NCBI GenBank assembly: GCA_903918155.1
Contig: CAIXDD010000217.1
Span: forward strand, 1-12,192
Reading direction: 5' to 3'
Length of the DNA: 12,192 nucleotides
Origin: an uncultured Hyphomicrobiales bacterium
GTDB taxonomy: Bacteria; Pseudomonadota; Alphaproteobacteria; Rhizobiales; Beijerinckiaceae
Below are positions 1-6,972 of the stretch, in pieces. A program made the translations under genes and the position numbers. Numbering within the stretch: position 1 is the stretch's first letter; the number at the start of each line of letters is the position of its first letter. Below the pieces are notes generated by a model that saw nothing but the letters and a program-made list of their open reading frames with translations, was not told the origin of the DNA and ran no database searches.

Positions 1-690
1 GCGGCGGGACGTTTCGACGCCTCCCAATATCATTGGGTGGGGAATATGGATTCCAGCGTCAGCGTCTGCGCCTTCTCCAAGGCCTCCGGCGCGCTGACTT
101 TCGAACAGGCGCGCGCACGCGAAGTTCTGGTGGGCGGCACCGGCGCGTCCGGCCCGCTGAGCCAATCCTCCACGGCCCTGCGCAACCTCACCGGCGCGCG
201 ATTGAAAGTGATCGAAGGCTACAAGGGATCGGCGAGCGTGAAACTCGCCATCGAACGCGGCGAATTGCACGGCGTGTGCGGCATCTCCCTCTCCACGGCG
301 CGCACGCAATATCGCGAGGCTTTCGATAGCGGCGAATTGCTGATGACGCTGCAATTGGGGCTCGATCCCCATCCCGACCTGAAGAACGTGCCGCATGTCT
401 ATCACTATGCGCGCACCGACGACGAACGGCAGGTCTTCGATCTCATTTTCGGGGCGCAGGGCCTCGGCCGCTCCTTCGTCGCCCCGCCCGGCGTGCCCGC
501 CGAACGCGTGGCCCTTCTGCGCGCAGCCTTCACCGCCGCCATGCAGGACCCGGACCTGATCGCGGAAGCCGAGAAGGTGCAGCTCGACCTGCGCCCGCAG
601 ACGGGCGAACAGGTGCAGGCCTTCATCCAGCGCGTCTATTCCGCGCCCCGCGAAATCGCCGATCGCGCGCGCAAGGCCGTTCAGCCGTGA
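1..690 (+). CDS. Bug/TctC-family periplasmic solute-binding protein, 5' end cut by the window edge
   Basis: The frame is open from base 1 with no start codon of its own, so 229 residues of the C-terminal part are visible. The family is usually about 320-340 residues, so roughly the first 100 are missing. The visible part has the family pattern: the HWVG step, then REVLVGGTGASG, the LAIERGELHGVCG segment, and a GRSFVAPPGVPAERVALLR block followed by an ...AAMQDPDLIAEAEK helix. This last block recurs in the two other binding proteins here. Members of this family (Bug, or TctC of the tripartite tricarboxylate transporters) bind a small carboxylate in the periplasm and pass it to a TctAB permease, or work as orphan sensors. 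The ligand cannot be read from sequence. The internal ATG at 46 is not the true start, because conserved sequence lies before it. The next gene starts 88 bases after the stop. Confidence 0.88.
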   Translation, partial: AAGRFDASQYHWVGNMDSSVSVCAFSKASGALTFEQARAREVLVGGTGASGPLSQSSTALRNLTGARLKVIEGYKGSASVKLAIERGELHGVCGISLSTARTQYREAFDSGELLMTLQLGLDPHPDLKNVPHVYHYARTDDERQVFDLIFGAQGLGRSFVAPPGVPAERVALLRAAFTAAMQDPDLIAEAEKVQLDLRPQTGEQVQAFIQRVYSAPREIADRARKAVQP

Positions 691-704
691 ACGCGCGGGG
701 GCGA

Positions 705-733
705 TTGTTCCGCCTGAGGGGACCCGCTAAGCT
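705..733 (+). promoter_or_regulatory. Possible sigma-70 promoter before the second binding protein
   Basis: TTGTTC (705-710) and TAAGCT (728-733) are separated by 17 bases in the 88-base gap before the start at 779. Each box matches the consensus at only three of six positions, but the spacing is ideal. Transcription would begin near 740, leaving a leader of about 40 bases that contains the strong ribosome site AAGGAGGA (767-774). This is a weak prediction, and read-through from the upstream gene is equally possible. Confidence 0.3.
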
Positions 734-778
734 GGCGCCACATCGGCCGACAGAGCCACACGTCTGAAGGAGGACTCC

Positions 779-1840
779 ATGCGCCCAATCCCGACCCGCT
801 CCCGCGCTTCCATGATCGCCCGCGCGCTGCCTTTCGCGCTGCCGCTTGCTTTGGCCGCCGGCGCGCCCGCGCGCGCGGACGCGATCGCGGATTTCTACAA
901 GGGCAAGGAGATCAAGTTCATCATCGGCCAGCCCGTGGGCGGGGGCTACGACACCTATGCGCGATTCTTCGCGCGCCATCTCGGCCATTTCCTGCCCGGC
1001 GCGCCCAATGTCATCGTGCAGAACATGCCCGGCGCCGGCGGCGTGGTGATGACCAATTCGCTCGTCGCCCAGCAGCCGCGCGACGGAACGGTCGTCGGCG
1101 CGGCGGCGGGCTCCATCTCCACGGCGGCGCTCTTCGGCGCCTCCGGCGCGCGCTACGATGCGCGCGAGCTGGGATGGATCGGCAGCCTCAACAGCGAAGT
1201 GGGCCTCGTCGTGTCCTACAAGACCGCGCCGGTGAAGACGCTGGCCGACATGTACACGACCGAATTCATCACCGGCGGCTCGGGCGCCACCGACGGCAAC
1301 GTGATCTTCCCCCGCACCATGAACCAGGTGCTCGGCATGAAATTCAAGGTGATCCCCGGCTATGGCGGCACGACGAATGTGTCGCTCGCCATGGAGCGCG
1401 GCGAAATCCACGGAACCGGCAGCTGGCATTATTCCTCCATCATGGCCTCCAAGCCGCAATGGCTGACCGATGGCTCGATCAACGTGCTCGTGCAATTGGC
1501 GCTCAAGCGCCATCCCAAAGTGGCTGACGCGCCCACCGTGATCGAACTCGCCAAGACCGACGAACAGCGCGCGATCCTCGAACTCATCTTCGCGCAGCAG
1601 GACATGGGCCGGCCCGTCTTCGCGCCGCCCGGCCTGCCTGCGGAGCGCCTCGCCGCCCTGCGCGCCGCCTTCGACGCTTTCGTGAAGGATCCGAAAGTGC
1701 AGGCCGAAGCCGACCAGATGAAGATCGAGCTGAACAATCCCATGCCCGGCGTCGAAATCGCCAAACTCATCGCGCGCCTGCACGCCATGCCCAAGGATGC
1801 GATCCAGAAGGCCGGCGACGCGATCAAGGCCGGGACCTGA
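779..1840 (+). CDS. Bug/TctC-family periplasmic solute-binding protein (second copy)
   Basis: A complete 353-residue protein, a normal length for the family. The N-terminus is basic, followed by a hydrophobic Ala/Leu stretch ending in ARA|DA near residue 34, so a Sec signal peptide is likely. No lipobox cysteine is present, which suggests a free periplasmic protein. The mature protein opens with DFYKGKEIKFIIG and has the ligand-loop blocks GGGYDTYARFF and QNMPGAGG, which are typical of Bug/TctC proteins. Later come GGSGATDGN, LAMERGEIHGTG and FAPPGLPAERLAALR. The start at 779 is preceded by AAGGAGGA at 767-774. An in-frame ATG at 812 would still leave part of a signal peptide but has no comparable site. 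It presumably captures a carboxylate or aromatic acid. The Rieske oxygenase starts 15 bases after the stop, so the two are very likely co-transcribed. No TctA or TctB gene is visible nearby. Confidence 0.93.
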   Translation: MRPIPTRSRASMIARALPFALPLALAAGAPARADAIADFYKGKEIKFIIGQPVGGGYDTYARFFARHLGHFLPGAPNVIVQNMPGAGGVVMTNSLVAQQPRDGTVVGAAAGSISTAALFGASGARYDARELGWIGSLNSEVGLVVSYKTAPVKTLADMYTTEFITGGSGATDGNVIFPRTMNQVLGMKFKVIPGYGGTTNVSLAMERGEIHGTGSWHYSSIMASKPQWLTDGSINVLVQLALKRHPKVADAPTVIELAKTDEQRAILELIFAQQDMGRPVFAPPGLPAERLAALRAAFDAFVKDPKVQAEADQMKIELNNPMPGVEIAKLIARLHAMPKDAIQKAGDAIKAGT

Positions 1841-1855
1841 GGGGGAGCGCGGCTC

Positions 1856-2902
1856 ATGACTTATCTGCGCAACGCCTGGTATGTGGCCGCCCTGTCGAGC
1901 GAGATCGGCGAAAAGCCCCTCGCGCGACGGCTTCTCGACCAAGACATGGCGCTCTTCCGCACGCAGGACGGCGCGATCGGCCTGATCGCGGATCGTTGCC
2001 CGCATCGTTTCGCGCCGCTCTCCATGGGCGTCGTGCGCGGCGCGGAGATCGAATGCGCCTATCACGGCCTGCGTTTCGGCCGCGACGGCCGATGCGCGCA
2101 TAATCCCCACGGCGACGGACGCATACCGCGCGGCGCCGACCTGCCCGCTTGGCCGACGCAGGAGCGCTACGGCTTCGTGTGGTTCTGGCCCGGCGATCCC
2201 GCGCGCGCGGACGCCGGCCTCATTCCGGAGCTGCCGTTCAACGACGATCCCGCCCGTTTCGCGCCCGTCTACGGCTATCTCGACGTGGCGGGAAACTACC
2301 AGCTCGTCGTCGACAATCTCCTCGACCTCAGCCATGTCGAATATCTGCATCCCATGTTCGCCCAGCCCGAAGGCGTGAGCGCGCACAAGACGCAGCTCAT
2401 CGTGGAAGACGACGTGGTGATCTCGAAACGCTGGAAACCCAATGTCGCCATTCAGGGTCTCGCGCGCCTGTTCTGGACCTCGCCGTCGCAGCGCTTCGAC
2501 GCGCGCGCGCATATGACATGGCGGGCGCCGTCCGCCATGGTCTTCGACCTTGGCGGCACGGAATGCGGCGCGACCGACGAAGACGGCGTCTGCTTGCCGC
2601 AGGCCCATCTCATCACGCCGGCGAGCGAGTTCCGCTGCCATTATTTCTGGTCGCTGGCCCGCAACCGCCAGATCGACGACGCGCAAGCGGGCGAACGCAT
2701 CCGCACCGTGACGCAGCGCGTGTTCGAAACGGAAGACGCGCGGATGATCGAGGCCCAGCAGCGCAATATGGGCGCGGTCTCCGACATGATGAGCCTGCGT
2801 CCCCTCTCGCTGGAGCCTGACGCCCCCGCCATGCGCGCGCGCCGCATCCTCGCCGAAAAAATCCGCCTCGAACAGGAAGCCGGGCGCGTCGCGGCGCAGT
2901 GA
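1856..2902 (+). CDS. Rieske non-haem iron oxygenase, dicamba/vanillate O-demethylase type
   Basis: 348 residues, close to the roughly 340-350 usual for single-component oxygenases of this group. The N-terminal Rieske [2Fe-2S] domain has C48-P-H50 and C67-A-Y-H70. The catalytic iron motif is D157-L-S-H160-x4-H165, inside VDNLLDLSHVEYLH. D294, in the FETEDARMIEAQ segment, is the likely third iron ligand. From memory, the start (LRNAWYVAAL, CPHRFAPLS, HNPHGDG) is strikingly like dicamba O-demethylase and more distantly like VanA. Such enzymes oxidatively remove O-methyl groups or hydroxylate aromatic acids, drawing electrons from a ferredoxin and reductase that are not in this window. It is cytoplasmic. 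GA-rich sequence at the stop of the preceding gene can serve as ribosome site. Substrate is unknown; a methoxylated aromatic acid is an inference. Confidence 0.93.
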   Translation: MTYLRNAWYVAALSSEIGEKPLARRLLDQDMALFRTQDGAIGLIADRCPHRFAPLSMGVVRGAEIECAYHGLRFGRDGRCAHNPHGDGRIPRGADLPAWPTQERYGFVWFWPGDPARADAGLIPELPFNDDPARFAPVYGYLDVAGNYQLVVDNLLDLSHVEYLHPMFAQPEGVSAHKTQLIVEDDVVISKRWKPNVAIQGLARLFWTSPSQRFDARAHMTWRAPSAMVFDLGGTECGATDEDGVCLPQAHLITPASEFRCHYFWSLARNRQIDDAQAGERIRTVTQRVFETEDARMIEAQQRNMGAVSDMMSLRPLSLEPDAPAMRARRILAEKIRLEQEAGRVAAQ

Positions 2903-2943
2903 CGCTGTCACAAAAGCGACACGGAGGCGCGCAAAGCTTACGC

Positions 2944-4515
2944 ATGTTTGACCGGGACGGCGACCGCACGGCGCGCGAATGCGAGATCAAGCTCGAAGGT
3001 CCGCCTTCGGCCCTGCGCGCGGCGGCCCAACGTCTGGGCCTTGCGGACGCCCCCGCGCGCGCGATGCGCGCCATCTATTACGACACGCCCGAGCGCGCGC
3101 TGGAGCAGGCGCGCGTTTCGCTGCGCGCGCGCCGCGCAGGCGGCGGCTGGACGACCACGCTGAAATGGCCGCAACCGGGCGAGGGAATCTTCTCCCATGG
3201 CGAGACGGAGGCGCCGGGCAGCGCCCCGCAAGGCGACGCCCCGCCCGCTCTCGACGCCCTCGACGCGCCCGCGCGACAGGCGTTGCGCGAGATCGCGGAC
3301 GAGGGCGCGCTCGCGCCGCGCTTCGAGACCCGTGTGCGCCGCAGGACGAAAATGCTCGAACGCGAGGGCGCGCGCATCGAAGCCGCGCTCGACGCGGGCT
3401 CCATCGCAGCCGGCGCGCGTCGCGCGCGCATCGCCGAGATCGAACTGGAATGGAAGGGCGGCCCTCCCGAGGGATTTTATGTGCTGGCGCGCGAGCTGAT
3501 CGAGGCGGGCCTGCGCATCGCACCGCTGGCGAAATCCGCGCGCGGCTATCTTCTGGCCGCTGACGAGGAGCCGCGGGAGGCCCGCGCGGCGCCCCCGCCC
3601 CTGACGGCGCGCTCCAGCGCCGAAGACGCGCTCATCGCGCTTGTCGAAGGCGCGCTCGCGCAATTCGTCATAAGCCTGCCAGCCCTGCGCACGGCGCATG
3701 CGGCGGAGGCCGTGCACCAGATGCGCGTGGCGCTGCGCAGGCTGCGCGCCGGCCTCGCCTTGTTCGACAGGCTCGCGCCCGACGCCGGCCTGCGGCGCTT
3801 CCGCGACGACGCGCAGCGACTGGCGCGCGCGCTTGGCCCCGCGCGCGAGCTGGACGTGTTTCTCGAAGGACTCCGGGAAGAGCCTTTCGCCGCCGCCGGC
3901 GCGCAGGCCGGCCTGAAGGACTTGCGCGCGCGCGCAAGCCGCAAACGCGCGCAAGCCCATGCGCAGGCGCGCGCTCTGGCGCAAGGCGCGCCGGCCTCCC
4001 TGTTCGTGATCGACCTGCAGGCCTTCGCCGCCGCGCGCGGCTGGCGCGCCGATCCGCTCGCACAGGATTGGGCCCGCGAAAACGCGCGCGCCTTCGCCCG
4101 CCAAAGGCTCGCCGACCTCGACAAGCGCGCCCATAAACGCGGCGGAAAGCTGCGCAGGCTCGACCCGCCGCGCCGGCACCGCCTGCGCATCGCGCTCAAG
4201 ACGCTGCGCTATGCGGCGGAGATGTTCGAACCCGCCTTCGCGCCTGACGACTTGCGCGGCGTGCTCAAGCCCGCCGCGCGCCTGCTGGAGCGTCTCGGCC
4301 GCTATAACGACGCTATCGCCGCGGCTGCGTGCGCGCGCAGCCTTGACGCTGGCGCGCAAGGCGAACTGGCGCGCGCCGTCGGCGTCGCGCAGGGCGAATT
4401 GGCGCGCGCCGTCGGCGTCGCGCAGGGCTGGGCCCTGCATGACGCCCATGCGGGGGACGATTCGCTGCGCAAGGCCTTCAAGCGGTTTCGCGACGCCCCG
4501 CGCCCGTGGGCGTGA
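2944..4515 (+). CDS. CYTH-CHAD protein (triphosphate tunnel domain plus polyphosphate-binding helical domain)
   Basis: 523 residues. The N-terminal CYTH domain (about 8-200) shows the signature E12-C-E14-I-K16 (ExExK), then YYDTPE and SLRAR ... TLKWP, which line the triphosphate tunnel. The C-terminal CHAD domain (about 220-520) has the two basic histidine helices: H258-QMRVALRRLR and H412-RLRIALKTLRYA. The family binds or hydrolyses inorganic polyphosphate or triphosphate; E. coli YgiF, a tripolyphosphatase, has the same architecture. Start choice: a GTG at 2899 overlaps the oxygenase stop and would add 15 residues, but that stretch uses TCA, CGA, GGA and TTA codons unlike the rest and lies before the CYTH core. 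ATG 2944 is preferred, although its GGAGG (2923-2927) is 16 bases away. A 33-bp tandem duplication lies in CHAD. The function does not fit its catabolic neighbours. Confidence 0.92.
   Translation: MFDRDGDRTARECEIKLEGPPSALRAAAQRLGLADAPARAMRAIYYDTPERALEQARVSLRARRAGGGWTTTLKWPQPGEGIFSHGETEAPGSAPQGDAPPALDALDAPARQALREIADEGALAPRFETRVRRRTKMLEREGARIEAALDAGSIAAGARRARIAEIELEWKGGPPEGFYVLARELIEAGLRIAPLAKSARGYLLAADEEPREARAAPPPLTARSSAEDALIALVEGALAQFVISLPALRTAHAAEAVHQMRVALRRLRAGLALFDRLAPDAGLRRFRDDAQRLARALGPARELDVFLEGLREEPFAAAGAQAGLKDLRARASRKRAQAHAQARALAQGAPASLFVIDLQAFAAARGWRADPLAQDWARENARAFARQRLADLDKRAHKRGGKLRRLDPPRRHRLRIALKTLRYAAEMFEPAFAPDDLRGVLKPAARLLERLGRYNDAIAAAACARSLDAGAQGELARAVGVAQGELARAVGVAQGWALHDAHAGDDSLRKAFKRFRDAPRPWA
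4360..4425 (+). repeat. 33-bp tandem duplication inside the CHAD coding region
   Basis: Two adjacent 33-bp units (4360-4392 and 4393-4425) differ at a single base (CTG versus TTG, both Leu). They encode GELARAVGVAQ twice, in frame, near residues 473-494 of the protein. The near identity suggests a recent duplication. It adds three turns of helix to the last part of CHAD without breaking the gene. Confidence 0.95.
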
Positions 4516-4540
4516 CGCCCGGCCAGCCTGCCGCCGATGC

Positions 4541-4568
4541 TTCACATCAGGGGCCGGCGTGCTATGGT
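4541..4568 (+). promoter_or_regulatory. Probable sigma-70 promoter for the third binding protein and the bicupin gene
   Basis: TTCACA (4541-4546, five of six consensus bases) and TATGGT (4563-4568, four of six) are 16 bases apart in the 150-base gap after the CYTH-CHAD gene. Transcription would start near 4575 and give a leader of about 90 bases to ATG 4666. The leader holds a 6-bp hairpin (4581-4597) and a 14-base GC palindrome (4606-4619), followed by the ribosome site. This is the best promoter-like sequence in the window and would make 4666-6912 its own transcription unit. Confidence 0.42.
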
Positions 4569-4665
4569 CGCCCCTCGCATGCGCCGCTCGTCGGCGCGCC
4601 AGGAACGCCGCCGGCGGCGCGTCGCCCAACAGACGCCCGGCCCGCAGCGGATGAGGGAGGGAAGC

Positions 4666-5682
4666 ATGTTCGCCAGGACGGCAGGGACCATCGCCGCATT
4701 CGTCGCCGCTGGAGCGCTCGCAGGCGCCGGCGCCGCCCGCGCGCAACAAGCCAATGGCGAGGATCATTTCAAGGGCAAGACGGTGAATTACATCGTCGCC
4801 ACCGCGCCCGGCGGCAATTACGACACCTATGGGCGCCTGATCGCCGAATATATGCAGCGCCACCTGCCCGGCTCCACCTTCATCGTGCGCAACATGCCCG
4901 GCGCCGGCCATCTCATCGGCGCCAATGCGCTCTACGCCTCCAAGCCCGACGGCCTCACCATCGGCACGTTCAACACGGGCCTCATCTACACGCAGCTCGC
5001 CGGCCATAAGGGCATCAAATTCGATCTGAAGGACATGTCCTGGATCGGCAAGGCCTCCACCGATCCGCGCGTGCTCGTGGTCGCCGCGCAATCGCCGATC
5101 AAGACGTTCAAGGACATCGCGGCCTCGAAGGAGACGCTGAACTTTGCCACTTCAGGCCCCGGCGGCGCCAATTACGTCGAAATCCTCGGCCTCGCCGCGA
5201 CCTTGAAACTGCCGATCAAAATGCTCTCGGGCTATAACGGCACCGAGGATCAGCTGGCCATGCGCCGCGGCGAAATCGTCGGCACCATCGCCTCGCGCTC
5301 GGCCTTCGAACACTTCGTGAAGAACGGATATGGCCGTTACGTCGCGCAATTCGGCGGCGCCGAAAAGGACGTGCCGCAAATGAGCGGCCTCGTGAGCGAG
5401 GAAGAGGCGAGCCGCCTCGTGCAGCTCATCACCGTGCAGGGCGACATCGGCCGCCTCACCGCCGCCCCGCCCGCAGTGCCGGCCCCCGTGCTCGCCACGC
5501 TGCGCGCCGCCTATCGCAAGGCGCTGGAGGATCCCGATCTCAACGCCCGCGCGAAAAAATCCGACATGCCCATCGAGCCCGCTTATGGCGAGGACGTCGC
5601 CAAGGCGGTCGCGGCCGCCCTGCAGCAGCCCCCGCGCGTGGTGGAATTGCTGAAAGACGCGTTCGCCAGCGAGAAGAAATAA
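4666..5682 (+). CDS. Bug/TctC-family periplasmic solute-binding protein (third copy)
   Basis: 338 residues. ATG 4666 is preferred over the in-frame ATG at 4537: it follows the purine-rich ribosome site GAGGGAGGGA (4654-4663) and begins directly with a signal peptide (MFARTAG, hydrophobic Ala/Gly/Val stretch, ARA|QQ near residue 26). The 43 residues upstream are very Arg-rich and unlike any leader. No lipobox cysteine is seen. The mature part has HFKGKTVNYIV, PGGNYDTYGRL, RNMPGAGHLIGAN and a FKDIAASKETLNFATSGPGG block, all typical of Bug/TctC proteins. It is clearly diverged from the copy at 779-1840, for example MRRGEIVGTIAS in place of MERGEIHGTGS, so the ligand may differ. The bicupin gene begins 27 bases after the stop, which suggests one operon. 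Confidence 0.92.
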   Translation: MFARTAGTIAAFVAAGALAGAGAARAQQANGEDHFKGKTVNYIVATAPGGNYDTYGRLIAEYMQRHLPGSTFIVRNMPGAGHLIGANALYASKPDGLTIGTFNTGLIYTQLAGHKGIKFDLKDMSWIGKASTDPRVLVVAAQSPIKTFKDIAASKETLNFATSGPGGANYVEILGLAATLKLPIKMLSGYNGTEDQLAMRRGEIVGTIASRSAFEHFVKNGYGRYVAQFGGAEKDVPQMSGLVSEEEASRLVQLITVQGDIGRLTAAPPAVPAPVLATLRAAYRKALEDPDLNARAKKSDMPIEPAYGEDVAKAVAAALQQPPRVVELLKDAFASEKK

Positions 5683-5709
5683 CCAGACCTGAGAGGAGGA
5701 CCGGCCGCA

Positions 5710-6912
5710 ATGCCGCATGACGCCAACGACATGACCCATTGGCACGAACCGAAGGCGGGCGAAAACGCCGGCTTCGGCGCTTTCAAGCGTCCGCAAATGC
5801 CCTACGACCGCTTCATGCAGGACGAGGGAATCCCGATCTATCGCGGCATCGGCGTGCGGCGCGTGCAGGACCTGCCGATGGGCGCATGGCGACGGCTGGG
5901 CGGCCGGGGCTCCTATATCCAGCTCTATGGCACCGAAGGCCTGTGGGGCTTGTATGTCGCGGAGATTCCCGCCGCCGGCGCCCTCAATGTCGAAAAGCAC
6001 ATCTATGAAAAGCAGGTCTTCGTGGTCGAAGGCCGCGGCTCCGTGGAAGTGTGGGGCGACGATCCCGCGCGCAAGCAGACGTTCGAATGGCAGAAGGGCT
6101 CGCTCTTCTCGATTCCGCTGAACGCCTCGCATCGCTTCGTGAACGCCACCAACGCGCCCGCGCTCATCCTGTGCGGCACGACGGCGCCGAATGTGATGAA
6201 CCTGTTCGACAATATGCGCTTCGTCTTCGACTGCCCCTTCGCTTTCACGGACCGCTACGCCGGCGAAGCCGATTATTTCAAGCCGCAGGACGATATCGCG
6301 CCAGATCCCGTGCGCGGCCTCGCGATGAAGACGACCAATTTCATTCCCGACGTCGTCAACGCCGAACTGCCGCTCGACAACCGCCGCTCGCCCGGCTACC
6401 GCCGGCTGGAGCCGCATATGGCCAACCAGCGCTTCCACCTCTGGATCGGCCAGCATGAGACGGGCCGCTATTCCAAGGCGCACAAGCACGAGAGCGCGGC
6501 CGTGCTCATCTGCATCAAGGGCAAGGGCTACACCTACACCTGGCCCGAAGCGCTGGGCATGACGCCCTGGCGCGACGGCCATGGCGACAAGGTGCTGCGG
6601 CAGGATTATGAGCCCGTGGGCCTCGTCTCCGCCGCTCCCATGTCGGGAGACTGGTACCACCAGCATTTCGGCGTGAGCAAGGATCCGCTTCGCCTCACGG
6701 CCTGGTTCGGCGCCAATAATCATTCGGCGCTGAAGCCCGGCGTGCCCGGCGAAGCCATGGCCGACATCTGGGCGATCGACGTCAACAAGGGCGGCAAGGC
6801 CGTGCCCTATTGGCTGGAAGACGAATTCATCCGCAAGGAATTCGAAGAAACCCTCGCGCGCGACGGCGTTCCCTCGCGCATGGAGGACAAGCTCTATCGC
6901 AAGCCGGACTGA
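5710..6912 (+). CDS. Two-domain cupin (bicupin) protein of unresolved function
   Basis: 400 residues, with AGGAGGA (5694-5700) nine bases before ATG 5710. The first cupin (about 75-165) has one clear metal-type histidine in motif 1 (H97, with E100 and GRG at 108-110) and H141 in motif 2 after a GSLFSIP turn. The second cupin (about 240-335) has the fuller set, with H258-K-H260 followed by KGKGYTYTW and H317-Q-H319 in motif 2, so it is the likelier metal site. Bicupins include ring-cleaving dioxygenases such as gentisate dioxygenase, but this sequence lacks an obvious gentisate-dioxygenase pattern. From memory, relatives are often labelled 'ethanolamine ammonia lyase-activating protein', a label with no support from neighbours here. 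Placement beside a binding protein and a Rieske oxygenase suggests a catabolic role, which is inference. It is probably cytoplasmic, as no signal peptide is seen. Confidence 0.88.
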   Translation: MPHDANDMTHWHEPKAGENAGFGAFKRPQMPYDRFMQDEGIPIYRGIGVRRVQDLPMGAWRRLGGRGSYIQLYGTEGLWGLYVAEIPAAGALNVEKHIYEKQVFVVEGRGSVEVWGDDPARKQTFEWQKGSLFSIPLNASHRFVNATNAPALILCGTTAPNVMNLFDNMRFVFDCPFAFTDRYAGEADYFKPQDDIAPDPVRGLAMKTTNFIPDVVNAELPLDNRRSPGYRRLEPHMANQRFHLWIGQHETGRYSKAHKHESAAVLICIKGKGYTYTWPEALGMTPWRDGHGDKVLRQDYEPVGLVSAAPMSGDWYHQHFGVSKDPLRLTAWFGANNHSALKPGVPGEAMADIWAIDVNKGGKAVPYWLEDEFIRKEFEETLARDGVPSRMEDKLYRKPD

Positions 6913-6934
6913 ACGCGCCGCGCGGCTTGCGTGG

Positions 6935-6961
6935 AACGGCCCGCCCGAAAGGCGGGCCGTT
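6935..6961. terminator. Hairpin terminator between the convergent bicupin and PhoH genes
   Basis: A perfect 11-bp stem, AACGGCCCGCC (6935-6945) with GGCGGGCCGTT (6951-6961), closes on a five-base CGAAA loop. It starts 22 bases after the bicupin stop, and TTT (6960-6962) plus TTT (6966-6968) follow on the plus strand. The minus-strand PhoH gene ends at 6973, so the same hairpin can stop transcription from both sides, though the T run is poorer in that direction. Confidence 0.85.
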
Positions 6962-6972
6962 TGCGTTTACGC

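Noticed and set aside
623..2911. 762-residue open frame on the minus strand
   Set aside because: It lies opposite the binding-protein and Rieske genes, has the His/Arg/Ala/Gly-rich composition of a high-GC antisense frame, and shows no domain pattern.
4537..4665. Longer start of the third binding protein
   Set aside because: It would place 43 Arg-rich residues before a perfectly good signal peptide, and would cover a promoter-like sequence. ATG 4666 has the strong ribosome site.
2938..5091. 717-residue open frame on the minus strand
   Set aside because: It overlaps the CYTH-CHAD gene and the third binding-protein gene, both with clear motifs. Its composition is typical of a shadow frame.
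5152..6723. 523-residue open frame on the minus strand
   Set aside because: It runs opposite the clear bicupin gene and the third binding protein, with no recognisable motif.
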